This document shows positions 20,041-27,713 of a stretch of DNA of 64,000 nucleotides, one piece after another (positions within the stretch are counted from its first letter, which is position 1; every line of letters starts with the position of its first letter). The notes under the pieces are model-generated. The model was given only the letters and a program-made list of their open reading frames with translations. It had not been told where the DNA came from and did not search any database. Origin of the DNA: Ectopseudomonas toyotomiensis (lineage in GTDB: Bacteria; Pseudomonadota; Gammaproteobacteria; Pseudomonadales; Pseudomonadaceae). The position numbers were made by a program, and so were the translations under genes. The DNA is taken from contig NZ_FOXK01000001.1 of the NCBI RefSeq assembly GCF_900115695.1, forward strand, positions 248,001-312,000, written 5' to 3'.

Positions 20041-20315
20041 TGGACTAGTCCAGCCCCATGACAGGGCAAAAGTCACTCGCTCAGACGGGTTACAAGACTA
20101 GGCAGTCTAGATGACTGATAGATGACAACTCTGCTGCAAGCACGCTGCATGCCACCGCCGCGCTCACTCACAGCCCAGCAAATCAGCCACTTATCCATGG
20201 TCTACGCTTGTGAAGCGCACCGGCCCGCCAGACCTAGACATCTGCCACTCGTGGCCGGACATAAAACTGTCATCGAAGGCGCTTAGATTGGCTCGGGTAT
20301 TGCTGATCTAGACCA
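20041..20315. promoter_or_regulatory. CTAG-rich operator array between the GntR gene and the transport operon
   Basis: This 316-base gap (20026-20341) has no gene but five CTAG tetramers, a sequence usually rare in such genomes. TGGACTAGTCCA at 20041-20052 is a perfect palindrome. TGATCTAGACCA at 20304-20315 differs by one base from TGGTCTAGACCA, the core of DasR-type operators. Further CTAG half-sites lie near 20097, 20106 and 20234. The distribution fits operators for the divergent HutC-type regulator on both its own and the operon promoter. Confidence 0.65.
20256..20289 (+). promoter_or_regulatory. Candidate PhoB-activated promoter of the transport operon
   Basis: Two 11-base direct repeats, CGGACATAAAA (20256-20266) and CTGTCATCGAA (20267-20277), match the Pho-box layout CTGTCAT-N4 twice, the second core perfectly. 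TAGATT follows at 20284-20289, 10 bases after the last GTCAT, the spacing seen in PhoB-class promoters that lack a -35. The start would be near 20296, just ahead of the CTAG operator at 20304. Confidence 0.55.
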
Positions 20316-20341
20316 ACACTCTCACTGCAAAGGAGTTTCCA

Positions 20342-21400
20342 ATGAAACAACTGCTGCTGGCTTCACTGATGGGCTCGGCCATCGCTCTGGCGACTTCCGC
20401 CATGGCCGAAGGCACCGACTTGCAGGCACTGGAAAAGGCTGCACGCGCCGAAGGCGCGGTGAATAGCGTGGGTATGCCCGACAGCTGGGCGAACTGGAAA
20501 GACACCTGGGCGGACCTGGCCAAGCTCTACGGTCTCAAGCACCAGGACACCGACATGAGCTCGGCGCAGGAAATCGCCAAGTTCGCCGCCGAGAAGGAAA
20601 ACGCCACCGCCGATATCGGTGACGTCGGCGCGGCCTTCGGCCCCATCGCCGTACAACAAGGCGTGACTCAGCCTTACAAACCGAGCACCTGGGCGCAGAT
20701 TCCGGATTGGGCCAAGGACCAGGACGGTCACTGGATGCTGGCGTACACCGGCTCCATCGCCTTCATCGTCAACAAGCAACTGGTCAAGGACATTCCGCGC
20801 TCCTGGGCCGACCTCAAGACCGGTACCTACAAGGTCTCTGCCGGTGACGTGAGCACCGCTGCGCAAGCCGTGAACGGCGTACTGGCCGCTGCCATCGCCA
20901 TGGGTGGCAACGAGAGCAACGTGCAACCGGCGCTGGACTTCTACGGCGAACTGGCCAAGCAGCGTCGCCTGTCGCTGGCCAACCCGACCATCCAGACCCT
21001 GGAAAAGGGTGAAGTTGAAGTCGGTATCGTCTGGGACTTCAACGGCCTGAGCTACCGCGACCAGATCGACCCCGAGCGCTTCGAGGTACTGATCCCGTCC
21101 GACGGTTCGGTGATCTCCGGCTACAGCACCATCATCAACAAATGGGCGAAGAACCCCAACGCCGCCAAACTGACCCGCGAATACATCTTGAGCGATGCCG
21201 GGCAGATCAACCTGGCCAAGGGCAACGCCCGTCCGATCCGCGCCGAGCACATCGAACTGCCGGCCGAGGTGCAGGCCAAGCTGCTGCCGCAAGAGCAGTA
21301 CGCCAAGGTCCAGCCGATCAAGGATGCCGCCGCCTGGGAGGCCACCTCCAAGGCCCTGCCGCGCCTGTGGCAGGAGCACGTGATCATCAATATGAATTGA
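20342..21400 (+). CDS. ABC transporter periplasmic substrate-binding protein (AfuA/COG1840 type)
   Basis: A 352-residue exported binding protein. The signal peptide ends near residue 22 (SAMA-EGTD). The mature part has the type II periplasmic binding fold of the iron/2-aminoethylphosphonate/sugar-phosphate group. Segments include AARAEGAVNSVGMPDSW, IGDVGAAFGPIAVQQGV, YTGSIAFIVNK, VGIVWDFNGLSYR and KLTREYILSDAGQINLAKGNARPIR. The Tyr pairs used for ferric iron in FbpA are not evident, so a phosphorylated organic ligand is more likely. AAAGGAG precedes the ATG. It is the first gene of the operon, separated from the rest by a strong hairpin that would favour high expression of this gene. It matches the PAO1 PA3250 neighbourhood as I recall it. 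Confidence 0.88.
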   Translation: MKQLLLASLMGSAIALATSAMAEGTDLQALEKAARAEGAVNSVGMPDSWANWKDTWADLAKLYGLKHQDTDMSSAQEIAKFAAEKENATADIGDVGAAFGPIAVQQGVTQPYKPSTWAQIPDWAKDQDGHWMLAYTGSIAFIVNKQLVKDIPRSWADLKTGTYKVSAGDVSTAAQAVNGVLAAAIAMGGNESNVQPALDFYGELAKQRRLSLANPTIQTLEKGEVEVGIVWDFNGLSYRDQIDPERFEVLIPSDGSVISGYSTIINKWAKNPNAAKLTREYILSDAGQINLAKGNARPIRAEHIELPAEVQAKLLPQEQYAKVQPIKDAAAWEATSKALPRLWQEHVIINMN

Positions 21401-21408
21401 CTGAACAC

Positions 21409-21448
21409 GATCAGTCCCCTCGCCCCTCAAGGGAGAGGGGAGCTGATC
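21409..21448 (+). repeat. Intercistronic hairpin after the binding-protein gene
   Basis: Arms GATCAGTCCCCTCGCCC and GGGAGAGGGGAGCTGATC form a long stem with a short loop. Its core belongs to the dispersed CCCCTCTCCC palindrome family. Such structures between binding-protein and permease genes usually protect the upstream mRNA or reduce downstream transcription. There is no T-run. A copy of the CGGATTGCATCCGGGCTAC repeat follows at 21497-21515. Confidence 0.7.
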
Positions 21449-21534
21449 GCGCACAGGCTAAGTGAGTAGCGTCAGGGTCAATTGCAGAAAGTGCCCCGGA
21501 TTGCATCCGGGCTACGAGCGAACGAGAGAAACCG

Positions 21535-22341
21535 ATGAAACACAACGTCATCCTGGTGGTACTGGATGGCCTGAGCTATCAGGTGGCCCAGCATGCGCTG
21601 GGCCACCTGTTGGCTTACTGCCAGGCCGGGCGCGCCGCGCTGTACAAGCTGGACTGCGCACTGCCGGCGCTGTCCCGCCCGCTCTACGAATGCATCCTCA
21701 CCGGCGTGGCGCCCATCGACAGCGGCATCGTCAATAACGATGTGGTGCGCCTGTCGCATCAGCGCAGCGTCTTTCACTACGCCCGCGATGCGGGCCTGAC
21801 CACTGCCGCCGCAGCCTATCACTGGGTCAGCGAGCTGTATAACCGCGCGCCCTTCCAGGCCGCTCGCGACCGCCATACCAGCGATGAGTCGCTGCCGATT
21901 CAGTACGGCCACTTCTACTACGCCGACCATTACCCGGATTCGCACCTGTTCGCCGATGCCGACAGTCTGCGCCAGCACCATCAGCCGAACCTGCTGCTGG
22001 TGCATCCGATGAACATCGACGACGCCGGCCACAAGCACGGCCTCGACAGCTCGCAGTACCGCAACGCCGCGCGCATGGCCGATGTGCTGCTGGCCGAATA
22101 TATCCAGACCTGGCTCGACGCCGGTTACCAGATTCTGGTGACCGCCGACCACGGCATGAACAACGACCGCAGCCATAACGGCGTACTGCCGGAAGAGCGT
22201 GAAGTGCCGCTGATCGTTCTCGGCAGCGCCTTCAGCCTCGATCCTGCAGCCCGTCCGCAACAGACCGAGCTATGCGGCACCATCTGCCAGCTGCTCGGCG
22301 CGGCCCACGACAAAGCCTGGTGCAGGGAGCTGCTTGCATGA
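21535..22341 (+). CDS. Alkaline-phosphatase-superfamily phosphodiesterase/phosphonate hydrolase-like enzyme
   Basis: A 268-residue cytoplasmic metal-dependent hydrolase related to nucleotide pyrophosphatase/phosphodiesterases and phosphonoacetate hydrolase. Metal Asp D11 is in VVLDGL. The nucleophile is probably S47 in PALSRPLYECILTG, where Thr is more usual. GIVNND follows, the second metal site is in NIDDAGHKHG, and the last ligands are in TADHGMNNDRSHNG. No signal peptide is present, so the substrate must be imported. This fits the flanking ABC transporter. Its stop overlaps the permease ATG by four bases. The substrate could be a phosphodiester or a phosphonate. It cannot be read from sequence. 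Confidence 0.85.
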   Translation: MKHNVILVVLDGLSYQVAQHALGHLLAYCQAGRAALYKLDCALPALSRPLYECILTGVAPIDSGIVNNDVVRLSHQRSVFHYARDAGLTTAAAAYHWVSELYNRAPFQAARDRHTSDESLPIQYGHFYYADHYPDSHLFADADSLRQHHQPNLLLVHPMNIDDAGHKHGLDSSQYRNAARMADVLLAEYIQTWLDAGYQILVTADHGMNNDRSHNGVLPEEREVPLIVLGSAFSLDPAARPQQTELCGTICQLLGAAHDKAWCRELLA

Positions 22342-23180
22342 AGTCATCCATCTCCAGCAAGGGTTGGGCGCTGCTGTGCCTGCTGCCCTTCGCCCTGTTC
22401 TTCTTCGCCTTCCAGATCGCACCGTTGGCCTGGGTGGCGAGCAACAGCCTGAACACCGCCGAAGGCTGGGGCCTGGGCAATTTCCAGCAGGCGTTTTCCT
22501 CGGCCTTCTACCGCCAGGCCATGCGCCACAGCCTGGAAGTGGCGTTCTGGTCGAGCCTGTTCGGCATCCTCATCGCCATCATCGGCAGCTACTCGCTGCG
22601 TCAGGTCAGCAGCCGCCTGCGCGATTTCGTCATGGCCTTCTCCAACATGACCAGCAACTTCTCCGGGGTGCCGCTGGCCTTCGCCTTCATCATCCTGCTT
22701 GGCTTCAACGGCGCGCTGACCATCCTGCTCAAGCAGATGGGGGTGATCGAGGACTTCAACCTCTACTCCAAGACCGGCCTGATCGTCCTTTACACCTACT
22801 TCCAGATTCCCCTCGGCGTATTGCTGCTCTATCCGGCATTCGACGCCCTGCGCGAAGACTGGCGCGAGTCGGCCGAACTGCTCGGCGCCAGCACCTGGCA
22901 GTTCTGGCGGCACATTGGCCTGCCGGTGCTGACCCCGGCGTTGCTCGGCACCTTCGTCATCCTCCTGGCCAACGCCCTGGGCGCCTATGCCACGGTGTAT
23001 GCACTGACCACCGGCAACTTCAACATCCTGCCGATCCGTATCGCGGCGATGGTCTCCGGCGACATCTTCCTCGACCCGAACATGGCCAGCGCATTGGCCA
23101 TGGTGCTGGTCGGCCTGATGACCCTGATCACCCTCGTCCACCAATGGCTGCTGCGCCGGAGCTACCATGTCACCCGCTGA
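22338..23180 (+). CDS. ABC transporter permease
   Basis: A 280-residue inner-membrane permease of the binding-protein-dependent type with about six hydrophobic segments. The EAA loop is around residues 178-197 (DWRESAELLGASTWQFWRHI). The ATG at 22338 overlaps the preceding stop (ATGA), showing translational coupling. The 3' end overlaps the next permease gene by 14 bases. It belongs to the PotB/CysU-like group of permeases used by COG1840 binding-protein systems. Confidence 0.92.
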   Translation: MKSSISSKGWALLCLLPFALFFFAFQIAPLAWVASNSLNTAEGWGLGNFQQAFSSAFYRQAMRHSLEVAFWSSLFGILIAIIGSYSLRQVSSRLRDFVMAFSNMTSNFSGVPLAFAFIILLGFNGALTILLKQMGVIEDFNLYSKTGLIVLYTYFQIPLGVLLLYPAFDALREDWRESAELLGASTWQFWRHIGLPVLTPALLGTFVILLANALGAYATVYALTTGNFNILPIRIAAMVSGDIFLDPNMASALAMVLVGLMTLITLVHQWLLRRSYHVTR

Positions 23181-23961
23181 AAAACGCTCGCCGCTGTTCC
23201 ACCAACTGGTGGTCTACCTGCTGTTTCTGATCCTGCTGCTGCCGCTGCTCGGCACCCTGGTCTACTCGCTGTCCACCAGTTGGTCGGCGACCATCCTGCC
23301 CAGCGGGTTCACCTTCAAGTGGTACGTGGCGCTATGGAGCGATGCACGCTTTCTCGCCGCCTTCGGTCGCTCGCTGCTGGTGTGCTTCGGCGCCCTGGCG
23401 CTGGCACTGCTGCTGATCCTGCCGCTGCTGTTCGTGGTCAACTACCACTTCCCCAAGCTCGACGGGGTGATGAACGTGCTGATCCTGCTGCCGTTCGCCA
23501 TTCCGCCGGTGGTGTCCTCGGTGGGCCTGATGCAACTGTTCGCATCCGGCCCGCTGCCGATCCTCGGTACGCCATGGATCCTGATCGGCTGCTACTTCAC
23601 CATCGCCCTGCCCTTCATGTACCGGGCCATCACCAACAACCTGCAGGCGATCAACCTGCGCGACCTGATGGACGCCGCCCACCTGCTCGGCGCCAGCACC
23701 TGGCGCGCGGCCTTCATGGTGGTGCTGCCGAATCTGCGCAAGGGTTTGATGGTGTCGGTGTTCCTGTCCTTCAGCTTCCTGTTCGGCGAATTCGTCTTCG
23801 CCAACCTGCTGGTGGGCAGCCGCTACGAGACGCTGCAGGTGTACCTGTACAACATGCGTAACGACAGCGGCCACTTCACCAGCGCCCTGGTGATCTCCTA
23901 TTTCATGTTCGTGCTGCTGATGACCTGGGCAGCCAACCGTCTGAACAAGGACAAATCATGA
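23167..23961 (+). CDS. ABC transporter permease
   Basis: The second permease subunit, 264 residues, six predicted membrane segments. The EAA loop is LRDLMDAAHLLGASTWRAAF near residues 165-184. The start overlaps the end of the first permease gene and the stop overlaps the ATPase ATG (ATGA), so all subunits are translationally coupled. It is paired with the previous permease to form the heterodimeric channel. Confidence 0.92.
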   Translation: MSPAEKRSPLFHQLVVYLLFLILLLPLLGTLVYSLSTSWSATILPSGFTFKWYVALWSDARFLAAFGRSLLVCFGALALALLLILPLLFVVNYHFPKLDGVMNVLILLPFAIPPVVSSVGLMQLFASGPLPILGTPWILIGCYFTIALPFMYRAITNNLQAINLRDLMDAAHLLGASTWRAAFMVVLPNLRKGLMVSVFLSFSFLFGEFVFANLLVGSRYETLQVYLYNMRNDSGHFTSALVISYFMFVLLMTWAANRLNKDKS

Positions 23962-24944
23962 GTTACCTGAATATCCGCGGCCTGCACAAAAGCTACGGCG
24001 CAACGCCCATCTTCACCGACATCAACATCGAGATCGGCCAGGGCCAGTTCATCACCCTGCTCGGCCCGTCCGGCTGCGGCAAGTCCACCCTGCTGCGCTG
24101 CATCGCCGGCCTGACCGCAGTCGATGGCGGACAGATCCTGCTGGGCGGCGAGGACCTGGTACCCGTGGCGCCGCAAAAACGCGGCATCGGCATGGTGTTC
24201 CAGAGCTATGCGCTGTTCCCCAACATGACTGTGCAACAGAACGTCGCCTTCGGCCTGCGCATGCAGAAAGTCCCAGCCGCCGAGGCCAGCAAGCGCGTCG
24301 CCGAGGTGCTGGAACTGGTGGAGCTGAACGACTACGCCGATCGCTACCCGCAACAACTGTCCGGCGGCCAGTGCCAGCGCGTGGCCTTGGCCCGTTCGCT
24401 GGTCACCCGCCCACGCCTGCTGCTGCTCGACGAACCACTGTCGGCGCTGGATGCACGCATCCGCAAGCACCTGCGCGAACAGATCCGCGCCATCCAGCGT
24501 GAACTGGGCCTAACCACCATTTTCGTCACCCATGACCAGGAGGAAGCGCTGGTCTTGTCTGATCGAATCGTGCTGATGAACGGCGGCCAGATCGTCCAGA
24601 GCGGCGACGCCGAAACCCTCTACACCGCACCGGCCGATGCCTTCGCCGCTGGCTTTATCGGCAACTACAACCTGCTCGATGCCGAGGCTGCCAGCCGCCT
24701 GCTCGGCCAACAGATCGGTAGCCGCGTGGCGATTCGCCCGGAAGCCATCCACTTCGCCGACGGCGGCATCGAGGCGCAGATTCGCAGCCACAGCCTGCTC
24801 GGTAACGTGATCCGTTACCGCGTCGAAGCGCGCGGCGTGGAGCTGCTGGTGGACGTGCTCAACCGCTCCGCTGCCGACCTGCACCACGATGGCCAAAGCG
24901 TCAGCCTGGCCATTGGCGCCGATGCGATCCGGGAGGTGGCGTGA
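23958..24944 (+). CDS. ABC transporter ATP-binding protein
   Basis: A 328-residue ATPase that drives the importer. Walker A GPSGCGKST is near residues 36-44. The signature LSGGQCQRVALAR, with Cys where Gln or Arg is usual, is near 134-146. Walker B LLLLDEP follows, and the switch His is in FVTHDQEEAL. A C-terminal TOBE-like domain (about 230-328, VAIRPEAIHFADGG) is typical of the PotA/FbpC/PhnT group. Its stop overlaps the start of the HAD gene by one base. Confidence 0.94.
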   Translation: MSYLNIRGLHKSYGATPIFTDINIEIGQGQFITLLGPSGCGKSTLLRCIAGLTAVDGGQILLGGEDLVPVAPQKRGIGMVFQSYALFPNMTVQQNVAFGLRMQKVPAAEASKRVAEVLELVELNDYADRYPQQLSGGQCQRVALARSLVTRPRLLLLDEPLSALDARIRKHLREQIRAIQRELGLTTIFVTHDQEEALVLSDRIVLMNGGQIVQSGDAETLYTAPADAFAAGFIGNYNLLDAEAASRLLGQQIGSRVAIRPEAIHFADGGIEAQIRSHSLLGNVIRYRVEARGVELLVDVLNRSAADLHHDGQSVSLAIGADAIREVA

Positions 24945-25597
24945 TGGCCCTGGCGATTTTCGATCTCGACGAAACCCTGATCCATGGCGACTGCGCCAGC
25001 CTGTGGACACAGGAAATGGTGAAGATCGGCTGGGCCGATGGCGACTCCTTCATCGCCCACGAACAGGAGCTGATGCGCCAGTACGCCGCCGGCACCCTGG
25101 CCATGGAGGACTACATGGCCTTCACCCTGTCGCCGCTGGTCGGCCGTACGCCCGAGGAGGTCGCCCATGTGGTCGAACCCTTCGTCGAGGACGTGATCGA
25201 GCCGATCTTCTACAGCGACGCCAGTCGTACGCTGGCGGCACACCGCGCTGCGGGCGATCGCCTGCTGGTGATCTCGGCGTCGGCGCATTTTCTGGTCAGC
25301 GCCATCGCCGAGCGCTTCGGTATCGACGAGGTATTGGCCATCGACCTGGAGCTGCAGCACGGCTTCTACAGCGGACGTACCCAGGGCGTGCTGACCTACC
25401 GTGAGGGCAAGGTGATTCGCCTGGAGAGCTGGTTGATCGAACAGGACGAAAGCCTGGTTGGCGCCAGCTTCTATTCCGACTCGCGCAACGACCTGCCGCT
25501 GCTGCAACTGGTGGACAAGCCGTTCACCGTCAACCCCGACCCGACCCTACGCGCCCACGCCGAACAGGCCGGCTGGCCGATTCTCAGCTGGCGCTGA
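24944..25597 (+). CDS. HAD-superfamily phosphatase, subfamily IB
   Basis: A 217-residue cytoplasmic phosphatase. The nucleophile/acid pair is D7 and D9 in FDLDETLI. A helical cap follows, motif II is ISASAHF, and the late motif is FYSDSRNDLPLL with the metal-binding Asp residues. Subfamily IB contains SerB-like enzymes that dephosphorylate small phospho-monoesters. I chose ATG 24944 (TGATG overlap with the ATPase stop) over the GTG three bases upstream. As the last gene of the operon it could remove phosphate from a product released by the alkaline-phosphatase-family enzyme. The substrate is unknown. Confidence 0.9.
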   Translation: MALAIFDLDETLIHGDCASLWTQEMVKIGWADGDSFIAHEQELMRQYAAGTLAMEDYMAFTLSPLVGRTPEEVAHVVEPFVEDVIEPIFYSDASRTLAAHRAAGDRLLVISASAHFLVSAIAERFGIDEVLAIDLELQHGFYSGRTQGVLTYREGKVIRLESWLIEQDESLVGASFYSDSRNDLPLLQLVDKPFTVNPDPTLRAHAEQAGWPILSWR

Positions 25598-25610
25598 TCC
25601 TGTCGTAGCA

Positions 25611-25640
25611 TGTCGCGGGGCCGCCCAGGCCGTGCGCACC
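25611..25640. repeat. 30-base dispersed repeat
   Basis: This sequence recurs at 55561-55590 with one difference. It begins TGTCGCGGGGCCGCCC and ends in CGTGCGCACC. It lies between convergent genes and is joined to a GGTGCGC family C-like half at 25687. Confidence 0.7.
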
Positions 25641-25723
25641 GGCGTCCTCTGACGCGTGTGGTCAACCATCGGGGCAGCTGTTTCAAGGTGCGCATCGCGC
25701 AACCTGCCCAGCCCCGCGACACC

Positions 25724-26578
25724 CTACTGGCTCATGATCCCTTCGCAGGCCTCGATCAGCGCCGCCGCCAGCTCCCGAGCGTAACCGGGCAACTGGTTGC
25801 GTGCGTGCAGGGCCACTTCCACCGGCGCCACCGGGGCAAAACCTTCGGCCTCGCCCAGTTCGCGGTGTGCGGCAGTGATCAACCGGCGCGGCAACAGGGT
25901 CAGACCCAGCCCGCCTTCGGCAGCGGCGCTGACGCCGGGCAGACTGCTGCTGACATAGGCGATGCGCCAGGGCTTGCCCATGGCATCCAGCGCGTGAGTC
26001 ATCTCCAGACGGTACAGGCCGTTGGGCGGGAACACCGCCAGCGGCACCGGGTTGCGCGCCAGCACAGGGCGCGCTCGGCTGTCGAGCCAGGCCAGCGGTT
26101 CGGCCCAACTGGCCAGGCCCTTGGCGCTACCGGCACGCTGCTTGATCAGCGCCAGGTCCAGCTCACCCGCATTGAACGCGCGCCACACGTCATGACTGAG
26201 GCCGCTGGTGATCTCCAGGCGAATACCCGGATGGGCATCGGCGAAATCGGCCAGATAAGGCGTCAGGCTGTTGGCGGCGAAATCGTCCGGCACGCCGAGC
26301 CGCACCTCGCCTTCCACCGCACTTTGCCCCAGCGCCAGCATGGCTTCGTCCATCAGCGCAACGATGCGGTTGGCGTAACCCAGCAGGCGCTCGCCCTCGG
26401 TGGTGGTCACCACATAACGGCCGCTACGGTCGAGCAGCTCGGCGCCGAGCTGCTCCTCCAGGCGCCGCACCTGCTGGCTGACGGTGGACTGGGTCAGGTG
26501 CAGGCTGGCAGCCGCGCGGGTGAAACCGCCGGTCTGCACCACGGCGAGAAAACTGCGTAACAGCACCGGATCGAGCAT
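25724..26578 (-). CDS. LysR-family regulator
   Basis: A 284-residue LysR-type regulator. The N-terminal HTH (about 3-60) contains FLAVVQTGGFTRAAASLHLTQSTVSQQVRRLEEQLG. The effector domain follows (VRLGVPDDFAANSL). I chose ATG 26578, preceded by GGGTGG, although ATGs at 26590 and 26593 are also possible. It is divergent from the ureidoglycine aminohydrolase gene with about 140 bases between, the usual LysR arrangement. It may control allantoin-derived nitrogen use, but that is inference from position only. Confidence 0.88.
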   Translation of the reverse strand: MLDPVLLRSFLAVVQTGGFTRAAASLHLTQSTVSQQVRRLEEQLGAELLDRSGRYVVTTTEGERLLGYANRIVALMDEAMLALGQSAVEGEVRLGVPDDFAANSLTPYLADFADAHPGIRLEITSGLSHDVWRAFNAGELDLALIKQRAGSAKGLASWAEPLAWLDSRARPVLARNPVPLAVFPPNGLYRLEMTHALDAMGKPWRIAYVSSSLPGVSAAAEGGLGLTLLPRRLITAAHRELGEAEGFAPVAPVEVALHARNQLPGYARELAAALIEACEGIMSQ

Positions 26579-26721
26579 GTCGCCACCCATCATGAAAGCC
26601 ACTGACAGGCATTCTACTATTTAATTTCCGAATCCAGCCGCGAATTCCTATAGTGCATGGGAGCCAAGTTTCCGCTCGGGGATCGAACCCCGCGCCATTC
26701 ACCCGCCGAGGCAATCTCTCG

Positions 26722-27564
26722 ATGAGCAAATCGCCCTACTACTATGCACCGCATGGCGGTCACCCAGGTCAGGATCAACTGCTGACCGACCGCGCCATGT
26801 TCACCGAAGCCTACGCCGTGATCCCCAAAGGCGTGATGCGTGACATCGTCACCAGCCACCTGCCGTTCTGGGACAACATGCGCATGTGGGTCATCGCCCG
26901 CCCGCTGACCGGCTTCGCCGAAACCTTCTCGCAGTACATCGTCGAAGTCGGCCCGAACGGCGGCAGCAACAAGCCAGAGCTGGATGCCACTGCCGAAGGC
27001 GTGATCTTCGTCGTCGAAGGCGAATTCAGCCTGACCCTCAATGGCACCCAGCACGCCATGCGTCCGGGCAGCTACGCCTTCATCCCACCGCAGAGCGATT
27101 GGTCGCTGCGCAACAACAGCAGCCAGGCCGTGCGCTTCCACTGGCTGCGCAAGGCCTATCAAGCGGTCGAAGGCGTGCCTTACCCGGAAGCCTTCGTCAC
27201 CAACGAGCAGGACATCGAGCCGATCGTCATGCCCGGCACCGAAGGCCGCTGGAGCACCACGCGCTTCGTCGAGATCAGCGACATGCGTCATGACATGCAC
27301 GTCAACATCGTCAATTTCGAGCCGGGTGGCGTGATCCCCTTCGCCGAAACCCACGTCATGGAACACGGCCTGTACGTGCTGGAAGGCAAGGCGGTGTATC
27401 GCCTGAACCAGGACTGGGTCGAGGTGGAAGCCGGCGACTTCATGTGGCTGCGCGCCTTCTGCCCGCAGGCCTGCTACGCCGGCGGCCCGGGCCGCTTCCG
27501 CTACCTGTTGTACAAGGACGTGAACCGTCAGATGCCGCTGACCCTGGGCGGCCTGAAGCGCTGA
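26722..27564 (+). CDS. allE: (S)-ureidoglycine aminohydrolase
   Basis: Converts (S)-ureidoglycine to (S)-ureidoglycolate and ammonia in purine/allantoin breakdown. It is a 280-residue bicupin. The first cupin (about 60-135) contains GVIFVVEGEFSLTLNG. The second (about 195-265) contains GGVIPFAETHVMEHGLYVLEG with the Mn ligands of the family (E, H, Q/H pattern). PGSYAFIPP and AGDFMWLRAFCPQACYAGG are also typical. The ATG at 26722 follows GAGG by about 11 bases. No other allantoin gene is in the window. A bidirectional terminator follows. Confidence 0.92.
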   Translation: MSKSPYYYAPHGGHPGQDQLLTDRAMFTEAYAVIPKGVMRDIVTSHLPFWDNMRMWVIARPLTGFAETFSQYIVEVGPNGGSNKPELDATAEGVIFVVEGEFSLTLNGTQHAMRPGSYAFIPPQSDWSLRNNSSQAVRFHWLRKAYQAVEGVPYPEAFVTNEQDIEPIVMPGTEGRWSTTRFVEISDMRHDMHVNIVNFEPGGVIPFAETHVMEHGLYVLEGKAVYRLNQDWVEVEAGDFMWLRAFCPQACYAGGPGRFRYLLYKDVNRQMPLTLGGLKR

Positions 27565-27578
27565 GTCCTATCGCACTG

Positions 27579-27602
27579 TAGGAGCGGCTTCAGCCGCGAA
27601 GC
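27579..27602. repeat. REP element downstream of allE
   Basis: CTGTAGGAGCGGCTTCAGCC, the REP core also found at 789-810. It lies between two convergent genes. Confidence 0.75.
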
Positions 27603-27671
27603 CGTCGCCGCTACGACTGCATGGAAGCAGGATGCCCGAGCCGAAAGCGCCTCCCACAGATACACCAACGA

Positions 27672-27695
27672 AAAGGCCACCCGAAGGTGGCCTTT
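27672..27695. terminator. Bidirectional terminator between allE and ahpF
   Basis: AAAGGCCACC-CGAA-GGTGGCCTTT, a perfect stem with A/T edges on both sides, located 19 bases from the ahpF stop. Confidence 0.85.
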
Positions 27696-27713
27696 GTCGC
27701 TCTAGCGCACTGA

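Noticed and set aside
26670-26705. tRNA-like GGTTCGATCC sequence before allE
   Set aside because: On the minus strand a CGGGG/CCCCG stem encloses TTCGAT, but the loop has six bases where a T-loop has seven, and no D-arm, anticodon arm or acceptor stem can be built around it.
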